From Hypericum androsaemum (Eukaryota > Streptophyta > Magnoliopsida > Malpighiales > Hypericaceae), in contig OZ023184.1 of assembly GCA_963995505.1 (NCBI GenBank), positions 1,302,001-1,366,000 of the forward strand: a DNA stretch of 64,000 nucleotides. The letters are read 5' to 3'. This document shows, one piece after another, positions 20,971 to 31,044 of this stretch. Each line of letters begins with the position of its first letter. Within the stretch, counting starts at the first letter, position 1. Position numbers and translations under genes: made by a program. The notes under the pieces are model-generated. The model did not search any database. It worked only from the letters and a program-made list of their open reading frames with translations, and was not told the DNA's origin.

Positions 20971-22491
20971 TCAAGAATGAACATCATAAGCAGCATCCAG
21001 ATCACGTACAACTGGAAACTGGGAACAAATCGCATGGTAGTCCTCCCAAGTGGAGTCGTCCTCGTGAAGATTTGCCCAACGAACCAGAACTTGTATCACG
21101 GCTCTATTAACACCCGGAAAAATGCGGGAACAAGAAACTTTAGAACCATTGGCAAGTGTAATCACCGTCCCTTCCGTCTCTAAGGTTTCCAACTTGAGTT
21201 CTTGAACAATCTTCGTTCGGATAAATGTTGATGTGCTACTCGTGTCAAGGAGAATCAAGATTGGTTTACCCTTAACGGTACCTTTCAGCTGCAACGAACC
21301 ACTCCCGCTGCTGCCATTGATGGCATGCATCGAAATCTCTAACGCATCCTCCAACGGCTCCACCAATTCCTGCCCTACATAATCTTCTTCCATGGCAGCA
21401 AGCTCTCCGGACTTCTTGGGTTTGCAAACGTGACCTTTGAACCACCTATCACCACAACGATAACAGGGCGATTCTTTCTTTGGAGGGACCACACTCGTTC
21501 CTCCATTCCCAGCACTCCCACTTCCCTGGGAACCCAAAATATTACGTTGACCGCTATACGTCGCAGGAGACGACGCGACCCGAGGACCCGCCCCCTTATT
21601 CACCGATTTCAGAGCCGACTCACAAAACTTGGCTTTCTCCATCGCGTCACACAATTTCTCAGGAGCATAAGCTCGTACCAAAGACTTAACTCCTTCACTC
21701 AACCCTCCAATGAAACTGTACACAAAGTACTTATCTGTCAAGAACGGGTTATCACGCAAGACCACACCCTTCAATTCCTCAAAACGACGGACGTACTCTA
21801 ACACACTACCCACTTGCTTAAGGTGGTTGAACTCTTCCACAATGCTGCCAATACCCCTCTCGCCGAAGCGCTGGCATATACTTTCCACAAATTGGTTCCA
21901 AGAAGCACTTCCATTTGCCATGTACCACGAGTAGAACCATGTATCCGCTTCCTCGTCGAGGTGAAGGCTTGCAATCTCCACTTTCCTAGAGTCTTCGATC
22001 CCATGAAGCGAAAAGAATTTCTCGCACTTGCGCACCCAAAACCTCGGATTAGTGCTAGAGAAAAGTGGAAAGTCGAACCTGAAGTGAGGTCCTGAATCAT
22101 TCAGCCGTCTCGGAGTCACCCCCGAAACCTGCATCGGACTTGGAGTCACCACCGGAACTTGCATCGGAGGTGTACCCTGCAGAGGTTGCGAAGGAGATAT
22201 CTCGTGCGAGGAACTCTTCGCGACTGCTTGAGGAGATGCTCCCAGGATTCCCTTATCCTCACCTGATCGTCCCATCAATAACGCCAAGATTTGGTCCATC
22301 TTTGCGTCCCTGCGATCTTGTCTCGTGTTTGTCTCCCTGTGAAGTTGTTCCATACGTTCCCGGGTCGCCTGGATGTTACTGCCAGCTTCCTCGAGTAGCC
22401 TTGTATGGCCATCCACCGTCTCACATACGGCCAACACCTGGCCTTCCAGCTTCCGGTGTTGTTCTTCCATAGATTTCCACCTTGTATCCAT
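20971..22491 (-). CDS. Gag - protease remnant - chromodomain-like fusion ORF
   Basis: The 506-residue frame starts 10 bases after the primer-binding site. An N-terminal coiled-coil-like, Gln/Arg-rich stretch (1-75) and a Pro/Ser-rich linker are followed by a Retrotrans_gag domain (about 135-250; FWVRKCEKFFSLHGI, ADTWFYSWY). A CCHC zinc knuckle CYRCGDRWFKGHVC sits at about 343-356. An aspartic-protease start (about 411-430, LLDTSSTSTFI) has DTS where the family has DTG or DSG. From about residue 460 the sequence switches to VIQVLVRWANLHEDDSTWEDY, the chromodomain-like C-terminus normally found after integrase. About 1,000 residues of protease, RT, RNase H and integrase are thus missing, in frame. 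The Gag part may still assemble particles; protease activity is unlikely. Confidence 0.85.
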   Translation of the reverse strand: MDTRWKSMEEQHRKLEGQVLAVCETVDGHTRLLEEAGSNIQATRERMEQLHRETNTRQDRRDAKMDQILALLMGRSGEDKGILGASPQAVAKSSSHEISPSQPLQGTPPMQVPVVTPSPMQVSGVTPRRLNDSGPHFRFDFPLFSSTNPRFWVRKCEKFFSLHGIEDSRKVEIASLHLDEEADTWFYSWYMANGSASWNQFVESICQRFGERGIGSIVEEFNHLKQVGSVLEYVRRFEELKGVVLRDNPFLTDKYFVYSFIGGLSEGVKSLVRAYAPEKLCDAMEKAKFCESALKSVNKGAGPRVASSPATYSGQRNILGSQGSGSAGNGGTSVVPPKKESPCYRCGDRWFKGHVCKPKKSGELAAMEEDYVGQELVEPLEDALEISMHAINGSSGSGSLQLKGTVKGKPILILLDTSSTSTFIRTKIVQELKLETLETEGTVITLANGSKVSCSRIFPGVNRAVIQVLVRWANLHEDDSTWEDYHAICSQFPVVRDLDAAYDVHS

Positions 22492-22501
22492 GGATTCAAG
22501 G

Positions 22502-22513
22502 CTCTGATACCAA
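22502..22513 (-). other. Primer-binding site (initiator Met tRNA)
   Basis: TGGTATCAGAGC on the minus strand, starting one to two bases after the 5' LTR, is the standard complement to the plant initiator Met tRNA 3' end. Confidence 0.9.
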
Positions 22514-22808
22514 TGTCACAAGCGGAGCTTAAGATTGAAAGAAGAAGAGGTTGAGAAATTGTAGAGAAAAATAGAGAGAGAGAGAGTTTGATACGAAGAA
22601 GAAGAGAGATATGTTTATTATTCTTCTAATGATTTTCTGTACAAGTCAAGTATTTCTTTTATACAAATCTTAACCGCGAATCGTAACAACTAGTATATCA
22701 GCGTAGTAACTGGCTCTGCCACCTCATCAGTTCGTAACTGCCACTCCCGCCACAATCACTTCCCGCCAACTTCTTGAACACGTCAGCAATCAAATGAGGC
22801 ACGTGACA
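22514..22808 (-). repeat. 5' LTR
   Basis: This LTR is at the 5' end in the element's minus-strand orientation. It is nearly identical to 20644-20942, with the same TG...CA ends and the same TATAAAAG box on the minus strand (about 22658-22665), which would drive the Gag fusion frame. Confidence 0.92.
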
Positions 22809-23489
22809 TCGAACCGGCGATTTGGGAACCTTGTGGTCACGGTTCCTAAACCGGCCGATGGCGAACGGTTCACAAACAGCAACAAGATTCTGATTCATCG
22901 GCTTGGGCTTCACTTGTTGTACCTGGACTGAACTTCTTGTTCTTTTTCTTAATTAAGAGCTACCGCTAAGAGAGTAGTTTTATATATAAAGTGTGAGTCT
23001 GCTTAATTACTCCCCATAGATTTTTATTTTTGGTACACACATGGAATGGATTTATGGATATAAAATTTAACCTGTCAAAACAAATTCTCCCTTCACACAT
23101 ACTAAGTTATTAACTTTACTATTTATTTTCATCAGAGAACAGAACCAAAAAACCAACCAAGTCAGTAGAGAATATTTCCATCTTCTCTTATAAGTTATAA
23201 CTAGAAAAATAAGGCAGCTACAACTATACACCTTATCTTTTGATTGAAGAAAATACTGTTTACAAGTATGAGTCCATATCCTTTTTTTCTTGGCTTCCAA
23301 AGTCACTGAAACAGCTTTAATCAAGTTGCTGTCTCATTACAGCAACTTGTACAAGAACATAGCATGTTCCTTTCCTGGAAAAAGGATGGTCTCCAACCCG
23401 AAGAATTATCCGCAGTCCGATTCCAGTGCTCGAATTTGTTCTGTTGTTGTATAATTTGCTTTATTGCAGCTAGTAAGGGGCATCAGTCT
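22809..23489. other. Intergenic, no gene seen
   Basis: AT-rich DNA between the LTR element and the PHO1-like relic. Open frames here have no recognisable product. Confidence 0.5.
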
Positions 23490-24935
23490 TCCTCATCCAC
23501 TTCATGAAAAGGTAGTGGCACTGTCTTAACTGCTCTAAACTTGCCTGCATTATTTAGATGTTCATTCTCCAACCTGGACCGTATCGAATTACTAGTTTTT
23601 TTATTAGACCATTTGAGAATAGGACATACCTGAAACAAATGACAACATTTGGTTTGTTAAGACATGCTTTTGATCATACCTGTAGAAATTCCACTGCCCT
23701 CTTCTGACGACTTCGAGGGAAGCCAGGAACAACCCCGTGACCCTGTAATCGACGTTTTCGAAGCTCGAGTGTAGGACAGTTTGCAACCAAGCCAGGATCA
23801 GGTTTAGTACCTGCAGAGAATATCAAATTTCTTGTCAGAACTTTTGATTCTTGTGCTTTGCAACCTCAGAGAATTAAGAAAGTACTATAGTCCTGGCGGA
23901 ATTTAATTTTGGATAGCATTCTGTTCTCTTCATGTTGTACCAGATAGTTCTCTATATACGTGTCCTCTGGATCGCAGCGGTCCAAGTAGCGCGAGAATCT
24001 TACAACTAGGCCTACTTGCTCATCAGAATCAGCAATCCGAAGAGCTCGATACGTGCCTAAAAAGATTTACGCCGCTGTTGATCATTTGATTTTATAATGT
24101 AAGAATGAGGGGAAACTAGGGTCTGAGGATTTGATGCTATACCGCTGTCGATCATTTGGTTTTATCATGTAAGAATGAGGGGAAACTATGCCATGGAGAA
24201 GTAGTAAATGAACTTTCGACAAAGCATTAGTTCATTCCTTAGCCATGGGTTCTTGGAGTTCACTTGGAGCAAGCCCCAATCCTTTACAAACAATGGGTAA
24301 ACCGTTGCAGCACTCGACATGATCACAACCGCGGAGAGCCACTTCGGACTCTTGTCTTTCTCATACGCAACTTTTGCTCCGGCTGCTAGCATTGCTGATA
24401 CATACTTGCCTAGATTGACTAGGTGACTCGTTTCTCCTTCGTCGAACCACCTTCGTGCGCACTAGTAAAGACTGAACGAAGTGAGAACACAATGGCTAAC
24501 AGATCTAATTTGAGTTGCAGGATTAATTTTAGTACCGGCATGGCTCTCCACTAGTATTGTAGGAAGGAAACTGCGTAAGCGAGGTCGCGGTAATGCGTGG
24601 CTCTCGTATAGTAGTCGTAATCCTGAGTTTTGTAGCTTCCAGTTATGTAGTAGTAACATGCTATATACTTTTAAGGCTCCTAAGCATAGGCACCTGCCAA
24701 AATAATATACTTCATTAATATAGTTGGTCATTTTGTAAAGTTGATCATTGCAAAAGGAATTTGATGAAAGAGTTCAAATCACCTGGCTACAAATTTGGTC
24801 AGCCACGAAAAAGTCCAGCATGACAACCTTGTACAGAGGTAATAAGATGATGTTCCTCATCACTCTCAGGAGTCTGTAGCGACTCGACCGGTAGCAGATG
24901 TTAAAGGGGCAGACAAGAACAACTGAAGACATCAA
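23490..24935 (-). pseudogene. PHO1-like phosphate exporter, EXS-domain part
   Basis: PHO1 proteins export phosphate to the xylem and have an N-terminal SPX and C-terminal EXS domain. Minus-strand pieces in order: [19 protein letters not shown] then [15 protein letters not shown] (24930-24786). Next VPMLRSL, a frameshift, [30 protein letters not shown] and a stop in place of YYWRAM (about 24690-24540). Then [40 protein letters not shown] and [21 protein letters not shown] (about 24470-24186). Then [19 protein letters not shown] and [10 protein letters not shown] (about 23815-23680). Finally [19 protein letters not shown]...HEVDEED stop (about 23577-23490). A frameshift, an in-frame stop, a missing YWD segment before FVKDW and loss of the N-terminus indicate a pseudogene. 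It shares an origin with the SPX piece at 27640-28160. Confidence 0.85.
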
Positions 24936-25736
24936 AAGAAAAAAATTGTGTCAATCAATTAATCTGCTCTTTAAGCTATCAATTAAAGGCAAAGGGTGGT
25001 CAACAAAAAGGGCAATGAAGCATCCAGGCCTAACTAAATGAGGAAATATAATTAAATATTAATATTAATCGGTTTTATGTTTTTTCTATATGAAGAAATT
25101 AATGCTGCAATAGTATGTTACTCTGATGTAAATATTCTTAGGTTCTGTTTAATTTGCGGGAGAATAATTTTTGTGAAATTGAGTACTTCACAGGTGGCAG
25201 CTCCTCGTACATCAAAAAAAGGGTTTTTTTTGAAGATAATTGAATAATTTTTTACATATATGTCCGAAAATAAGATTGAACCCACAAAACTAAATAACCA
25301 AAAAAGGGTTTTAACAAATTTATTTATTTTAAAGGGAGAATAATAATACATCAGGATTCCACAGTGTATGAAATATGAGGTGTTTATTCAAAGAAAAAAA
25401 GAGAGGTGGATATAGGTACACATCTTTCACTTATCAAAAAAGTAGATTTTATATGCATCCAAGATTGGTATGACTAGAGGAAGACTAAGTTTTGTTGGTC
25501 TATATGCTTCTTAGGTACTTTTGGCGTCTAATCCTAGTAGGGCCCAAATCTGTTTTTTTAATTATGATAATTGGTGAGGACATGGGGATCTATGCTTTAT
25601 CACCCACCACTTAAAAGTGCAATTATATATTTATTTGTTTTAAATTAGTCAAGACATTTGAAGTTTGAGTTGGTTAATATATGTTGGAAGAAATTTATCA
25701 TATTTGAAATGTCTTACCTAGACGTCAAGTGGTATG
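24936..25736. other. AT-rich noncoding DNA inside the broken PHO1-like locus
   Basis: No exon of PHO1 (the region between SPX and EXS) is recognised here. No other gene is seen. Confidence 0.5.
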
Positions 25737-25746
25737 AAAAAATTAA

Positions 25747-27115
25747 GAAAAAATTATTCAAAATTTTTTCGAGTTTGCTTAAATATATTCAAAAGTCTTC
25801 CTGTTTGTAAAATACACGCCGACGTTTCTCGTGTTTGATTTTATTATATTTTCGGATTCTTAAATAAATTTTTTTATCATTAAAATGACAAAAATATTCT
25901 TAAAACAAAAAATAAAAAAATTATTGCATCATCTTTTCTTCTCCAACCAATAACCAAACTACCTAATTCTAACTTCTCTCCCCTCTCGAAATCCCTAAAA
26001 CAAACCTTCCTTTCTCAACTAATTACACTTCTCAAGATTCTATTTCCCGGAGAGGGACATAGATCAATCATCTTCAAACATGGTCGCGTGTGGTTGTCTT
26101 CTCCGGGAGAACGACGAACGCATCCTTCACTGGACAAGACGCGATCGTGAGGGGGAGAATCACCGTCCATGGTCTCGCAGTAAATTCGACACTCGGTATT
26201 TTGACAGGGAGTCTCAAATCGCTGTCGGATCCCGTCAAACAAGTCTCTAGCGAACTACGATTGCGGGAGGTTGACAACGAGCTGTGGTTGAGATGGACCG
26301 AGAAAATGAAGGCCCTCGCCTGAGTGAGACCCTGCCAGGACCAAGGAGCGAGACCTAGGGGTCGGACTTATACCGAGAGTGGCTTCCAGAGCTGTTGGGT
26401 CGGAGGTGGCTACCGAACCTTGAGCGACGGCGGGCGGCGGTTGGTACTTCTGGTTATTGTTCTCCGATGACTGGTTCTCCAGATCTGGGTCGATGGAGGG
26501 GGTGGTGGCGCCGACGGCCTGGTTGAAGGAGACGGGGAGGAAGCGGAAGGAGACGTTGCCGAGGACAACAGAGACGTAGAAGACGAGGTAGAGGGCGGCG
26601 AATCCCGGGCCGTGATGGGCTTCCCGATCTTCTGGATCTTGCCGGGACCCACCACGGCGGTGACCTCCGGGGCGTAGATGACGGGCTTCCCGATCTTCTC
26701 GAACTTGTGAGTGATGGCCTTCTTCTGCTTGAGCCAGACTCGCAGATTTAGTTCAATTGTGTTTGGGAATTTAGATCGATTGTGTTTGGGAATTAAGATC
26801 TTATGTTTAATTTGATTGTGTTTGAATTTGATTTTTAGGGTTTTGGTTTTGGGAATTTACTCTCTTAAGTGGAAAGAGAGGAAGAAAGTTGATTTAATTT
26901 TGGGATTGAGGGAGAAGAAAATGATGATATCACTAGCCAGACGGAGAAAAAAAGATGATGTCAATATATTTTTTTGTTTTAGGAGTGTTAACGTGCGTCA
27001 GGGATTCGAAAGTATAATAAAATCAAACATGAAAGACATTGGCTGTATTTTACAAACAGAAAATTTTTTTGAATATATTTAAAGAAACCCGAAAAACTTT
27101 GAGAATAATTTTTCC
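25747..27115. mobile_element. Mutator-like element with nucleotide-sugar transporter fragment
   Basis: Inverted repeats of about 180 bp have ends (G)GAAAAATTATTC at both termini, with an identical 10-mer AAAAAATTAA on each side (25737-25746 and 27116-27125), of which 9 bp is the expected target duplication. The centre is GC-rich. On the minus strand at about 26586-26495 it reads [27 protein letters not shown], the hallmark of plant TPT-family nucleotide-sugar transporters (UUAT/UXT-like), here out of context. A second minus-strand block (about 26740-26610) reads [19 protein letters not shown], source not recognised. The element separates the SPX and EXS parts of the PHO1-like relic. Confidence 0.82.
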
Positions 27116-27628
27116 AAAAAATTAAAGTGAAATAGGCAAATATAGGCCTTGCTTTTGAGAGGCCATAGTGGTCTAATGGGTCCAATTTTTTTTGTTATCT
27201 TTGAATCCTATATTATGTCACAAGGCAACATAACAATGCTCTCCACCATGCAATGTATTATTGACAAAAAAAATTGCCAGGCAAGATCAAATGCATATAT
27301 TTTTTTCTTATTTATTTTTTGCATTACCAATGAAGAAGGTAGCAGAATGAGAGACTGCGATGTTGGGGTTTAAGATACTTGATAGCCTTTCTCCTGTCAT
27401 CTTAGCCAAACTGCTTCACAAATATTTCCTCAACTTCATCTGATAAATTCATCACCTGTCAATTAATCCGACTAATTTATCAATATTGGACAGCTAAGAT
27501 CGTCACGTAAAACTTCTGTATTGTATATTAGGTACATGCTATTGGAAGATTAACGCACTGGCATTACAGATAAACTCAATCCTAAATTGTGCGTCTATTC
27601 TGCAAAATGTACATATTCTCTACCCGCT
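27116..27628. other. Noncoding stretch next to the SPX relic
   Basis: AT-rich; possibly former PHO1-like intron. No exon identified. Confidence 0.45.
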
Positions 27629-27639
27629 CTATACACATG

Positions 27640-28160
27640 AACACGTTCTATATTTACCGAGAAGAAAGGTTATATACGAAAATTTTAGTGTCATACTCAC
27701 AGACAAGCATATCCTAGTTAAACTGAAACGAAACCTGCATTCTATACATACACCACAGGACCATTTGCACTTAAGCATGTCGGAGAATATTTTTTTTGAA
27801 GGAACTAGTGGCAAACACATTGCAATCATCCTGTCATAATCGGACATGTATTTTTTAGAAGATACAGTACCATGATCTTCTTCACTTTGATGCATCAATG
27901 ATTCAGGTGTTTTTACCTTGTCAGAGCTGTTAAAGTAGGAGCTCTCCACAACTTTTAGATATATTGGGAGAACTTGTTTTCCAGTCACCTGAAGAAATGG
28001 AAGATAAAAAATAAATTTGCATGATTAATCAATTTTGCAAATTAAAATGCCAAAAAAAATAATATAGAAATGGTCAACTGTTGTGTGATCCATTCATCCA
28101 CTTACCTTGTCAAACTTTTTCAGAATCTTCATGAAAGCAAGCATGTTCAGGTTCTTGAAA
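27640..28160 (-). pseudogene. PHO1-like gene, SPX-domain part
   Basis: On the minus strand, NLNMLAFMKILKKFDK (about 28152-28106) ends at a GTAAGT donor. After an intron, VTGKQVLPIYLKVVESSYF, NSSDKV (27988 downward) follows. This is the end of the SPX domain of PHO1 proteins, with its conserved 'LKKFDKVTGKQ' junction. The frame then continues into KTPESLMHQSEEDHGTVSS and further unrelated-looking sequence to a stop, without the DEVEELFxKHF segment. The N-terminal SPX helices are missing: upstream, NIK remnant B begins. With the EXS part at 23490-24935 in the same orientation this was once one gene. Confidence 0.8.
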
Positions 28161-28239
28161 CAAGATCAATTTTAGACCGACAAGCCTCCATCCAAATACA
28201 ACTTGGTTACCAAGTCCAAGTGGCGACGGATTTAGATTC

Positions 28240-29140
28240 CCTTATGAAGATCCTAATTTCGAGTCCAAGTGGCACCTGTGGAGTGCTTTCTTCCAAGGGA
28301 GTAAACTTTGAAGGTAATTGATCATTTTTCTTGCTCTAATTTAGTCTAATGATTTCGTTACGGGCTGACGCAGCATTGTTGGAACCCTTTGATATGTACA
28401 AACGGTGCAATGTCCATGCCTCAATCTTTGTTCTTGTATAATTCTCAAAGTACGTTCACTTCCCTTCTGTACTGTAGCAACAACTTCCTGCAAGTGATTT
28501 CAAGTTTTTGAATTCATTTGGCTCCAAAAGATAAGCTGCTGCACCTGTATTTTACCTTTTCAAACTTTCTTACTGATTCAATGATAAGGCTTTGACTTAA
28601 GCTAACAAGCTTATGATCCAAATTTATCCTCTCCCTTTATGTCAGTGCCATGTTTATATCTGGATTAAGAGCACTGGAATCTGGCAAGTCATCTAATCAG
28701 AAAGAAAGGAGCAATGTTGGACTGGGTAAGGTGCATCCTCCTCTATAGAATCATCCATCCTACCAGGAACGTGTCAACATCGATTTCCTTTTGATCCATT
28801 GTTTACTTTCAGGTCAGAAAAAAATCAACAAGAAAAGAGGCTAGAGGAAATGGTGCAACACAACAGAGAAGGTTATCAGAGCAGGACTAGTATAAACAAC
28901 ACCGAATATATCTAACTCTATCACGTAAAGATAAATGAATTAACAGTAAAAAAAACTGGAAAGGTTATATTAGAGCCTTAATGATGAATAATTTTCTCTC
29001 TCACTCCACTAAGCAGCGAGTTCTCATCCTCGAAGAGGTAGCCAGATGACTCGCTGCTGCTCGTCAGGCAATGGAGTTATCAGGGCCACGATAACACACA
29101 TCAAGCTAGTAAATCTTGTGACCAGAAGAGAAGAGGAACA
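28240..29140 (+). pseudogene. NIK-like LRR receptor kinase remnant B
   Basis: Pieces match remnants A and C. About 28275-28316 reads GVLSSKGVNFE before a GTAATT donor, the end of NIK exon 1. About 28345-28455 matches the NPLIC...SMPQSLF exon but is frame-broken. About 28660-28730 reads SGLRALESGKSS of the late kinase domain. About 28810-28850 corresponds to VRKIQQEKRLE. About 29000-29100 is the C-terminal SSSE...AMELSG tail, frame-broken. Transmembrane and most kinase sequence is missing. It lies head-to-head with the SPX relic. Confidence 0.7.
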
Positions 29141-29267
29141 GCAGAACAAGTCTAGTTTACTGTAAACCAACAGATCTTTACAACCAGCAGATCCTTATAC
29201 CAAAAAACAACCAATAGATGTTTTATACCAAAAAAAACAACCAATAGATCCTTCAACCTAAGAAAAC

Positions 29268-29632
29268 CCTCAACTCATATGCACTACCCTACAACGGTAT
29301 GCTGTCAAAAGAAGTAGAATGCCTAGAAATCGCAGACCACCAGCATTCTAAAGACCAAATAGTGGGGCGGATGAATTCAATCTCAGCTATGATGGAAGCC
29401 TGCCGCAACCTGACAAGTTGAATCACTTTGTTGATGAGTGAAATAGCAGCATCATCAACTACATATCCAAGAAAACCCTGAACTCATATGCACTACCCTA
29501 CAACGGTATGCTGTCAAAAGAAGTAGTAGAATGCCTAGAAATCGCAGACCACCAGCATTCCTAAGACCAAATAGTGGGGCGGATTAATTCAATCTCAGCT
29601 ATGATGGAAGCCCGCCGCAACCTGGCAAGTTG
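29268..29632 (+). repeat. Direct tandem duplication, about 190-bp unit
   Basis: AAGAAAACCCTCAACTCATA (from about 29266) through CCTGACAAGTTGAATCA (about 29427) is repeated from about 29471 through CCTGGCAAGTTGAAT (about 29634) with few changes. The right end of each unit (GCCTGCCGCAACCTGACAAG) corresponds to the minus-strand end of the FBD exon seen at 36960-37000, so the unit includes an FBD relic. Confidence 0.8.
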
Positions 29633-29818
29633 AATAAAAAACATGCTCAAATCTCCATTCGCGACGTACGAATCGGGGACGATGATCAGTTTCTCAAGCA
29701 TCGGTGACTTTCCAAGCAGAAACTTGATGAAGGCTATCTCGTGTGTATCATCTTTGCAGTTCTGAGATGGTCAAATGTGCAATCGCTCAGAAAATTCTTC
29801 TTCCCAGAAATTTAAATC
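29633..29818 (-). pseudogene. FBD-domain relic
   Basis: The minus strand resembles the terminal FBD exon of the F-box relic at 36941-37190 (segments equivalent to TFKQLRTIKID and EMEFIKFFLANSPVLEKVII) but has stops and frame changes. It adjoins the inverted-repeat F-box locus, so it may be the 3' exon of its left arm's relative. Confidence 0.5.
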
Positions 29819-29965
29819 AGTTGTTTGATATGAAACATCCATACAATTCCTACTTATTATAGAAGATGCAATTTTTTTAACAATTTGCTATATGGGTCTC
29901 GCTTGAAATTCGTTCTCTACTGATGATTAGGATTCGCTCTTTGATTAGCTTTCCAGGTTGAGGCT

Positions 29966-30473
29966 ATGATGGTTGTTAATGACCCTCCCGACCGCATTAT
30001 TAGCTTTCTAGACTCTCTTATCGATAAGATTCTCTTTAGGGTTCCAGTACGTGATGCCGTTCCGACATATTTTTTGTGCGCCTGGAGATATCGTTGGTCG
30101 ACCATGGGCCGCCTCGTCTTTATCCGCTCATTCAGCCCGAGGTCTACTGTCATTGACGCTATGTGACATTCCTCATTCGCACACTTCTACTTCACCAGGG
30201 TCCCATAGCCATGTTCGAGCTGACAACCAGCTTACTCCATTCCCGCCCTGATGTGGTGGAGCAGTGCATTCTATTCCTTTCAAGGAATGGAGTCAAGGAA
30301 TTCCTTCTCCACTTTACAGACAGACAACAGTTCATGCTCCCTTCCTCTCTTTTCAGTTGCGAGAAGCTCACTCGCATGGAGCTCCAGAGATCTACCATTG
30401 ACATTCAAAGGGTTCTCATTGTTGAAGAAACTTTCCCTCGGTCACTTCTCAATTGCTACTCAGGCACTTGAAA
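29966..30473 (+). pseudogene. F-box gene fragment, left arm
   Basis: MMVVNDPPDRIISFLDSLID, KILFRVPVRDAVPT, CAWRYRWSTMGRLVF resembles an F-box start (ISxLPDxLIxxIL...VRDAVRTSxLSxxWRYRW). After a frame change at about 30160 it continues LLHQGPIAMFELTTSLLHSR, VEQCILFLSRNGVKEFLLH, LPSSLFSCEKLTRMEL, typical of FBD-class LRR proteins. It stops at the palindrome centre, with no FBD domain. Confidence 0.75.
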
Positions 30474-30492
30474 AGAGAGGAATTGAGAAGTG

Positions 30493-31044
30493 TTTCAAGT
30501 GCCTGAGTAGCAATTGAGAAATGACAGAGGGAAAGTTTCTTCAACAAGGAGAAACCTTTGAATGCCAGTGGTAGATCGAACATGCATTTCTGGAGCCCCA
30601 TGCGAGTGAGCTTCTCGCAACTGAAAAGAGAGGAAGGGAGCATGAACTGTTGCCTGTTTATAATGTGGAGAAGGAATTCCTTGACTCTATTCCTTGAGAG
30701 GAATAGAATGCACTGCTCCACCACATCAGGGCGGGAATGGAGCAAGTTGGTTGTCAGCATAAACATGGCTGTGGGACCTTGGTGAAGTAGAAGTGCGCGA
30801 GTGAGGAATATCACCATAGCTTCCATGACAGTAGACCTCGGAATGAAAGGCTGAATGAGCGGATCAGTAAAGAAAAGGCAGCCCATGGTCGACCAACAAT
30901 ATCTCCACGCGGACAGAAAACATGTCGGAACGACATCACGTACTGAAACCCTAGAGAGAATGTTGTCGATAAGAGAGTTTGGAAGGCTAGTATGCAGCCG
31001 GGAGGGTCATTAACAACCATCACAGCCTCAACCTGGAAAGCCAA
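30493..31044 (-). pseudogene. F-box gene fragment, right arm
   Basis: Minus-strand counterpart of the left arm: MVVNDPPGCILAFQTLLSTT, RHVFCPRGDIVGRPWAA (31044-30811), then MGCLFFTDPLIQPFIPRSTV, FLTRALLLHQGPTAMFMLTT, SLLKKLSLCHFSIATQAL (30886-30493). The second half has a longer open frame (145 codons) than the left arm. It also lacks the FBD part and has a frame change near the F-box end. Confidence 0.75.

Larger units (their letters stand above)
20644..22808 (-). mobile_element. Young LTR retrotransposon with pol deleted (Ty3/gypsy type)
   Basis: Two LTRs of about 299 and 295 bp (20644-20942, 22514-22808) start TG and end CA and differ at only about five bases plus GA-repeat length, roughly 98% identical, so the insertion is young. 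Flanking 5-mers CCGAA (20639-20643) and TCGAA (22809-22813) fit a target duplication with one change. On the minus strand, TTGGTATCAGAGC directly follows the 5' LTR, the classical plant initiator-Met tRNA primer-binding site. A purine tract GGTGGGGAGA precedes the 3' LTR. Internal DNA is only about 1.57 kb, with one 506-codon frame and no reverse transcriptase, RNase H or integrase core. It needs a relative for mobility. Confidence 0.92.

Noticed and set aside
22140..22472. Plus-strand 110-codon frame
   Set aside because: Antisense of the Gag frame; no family resemblance.
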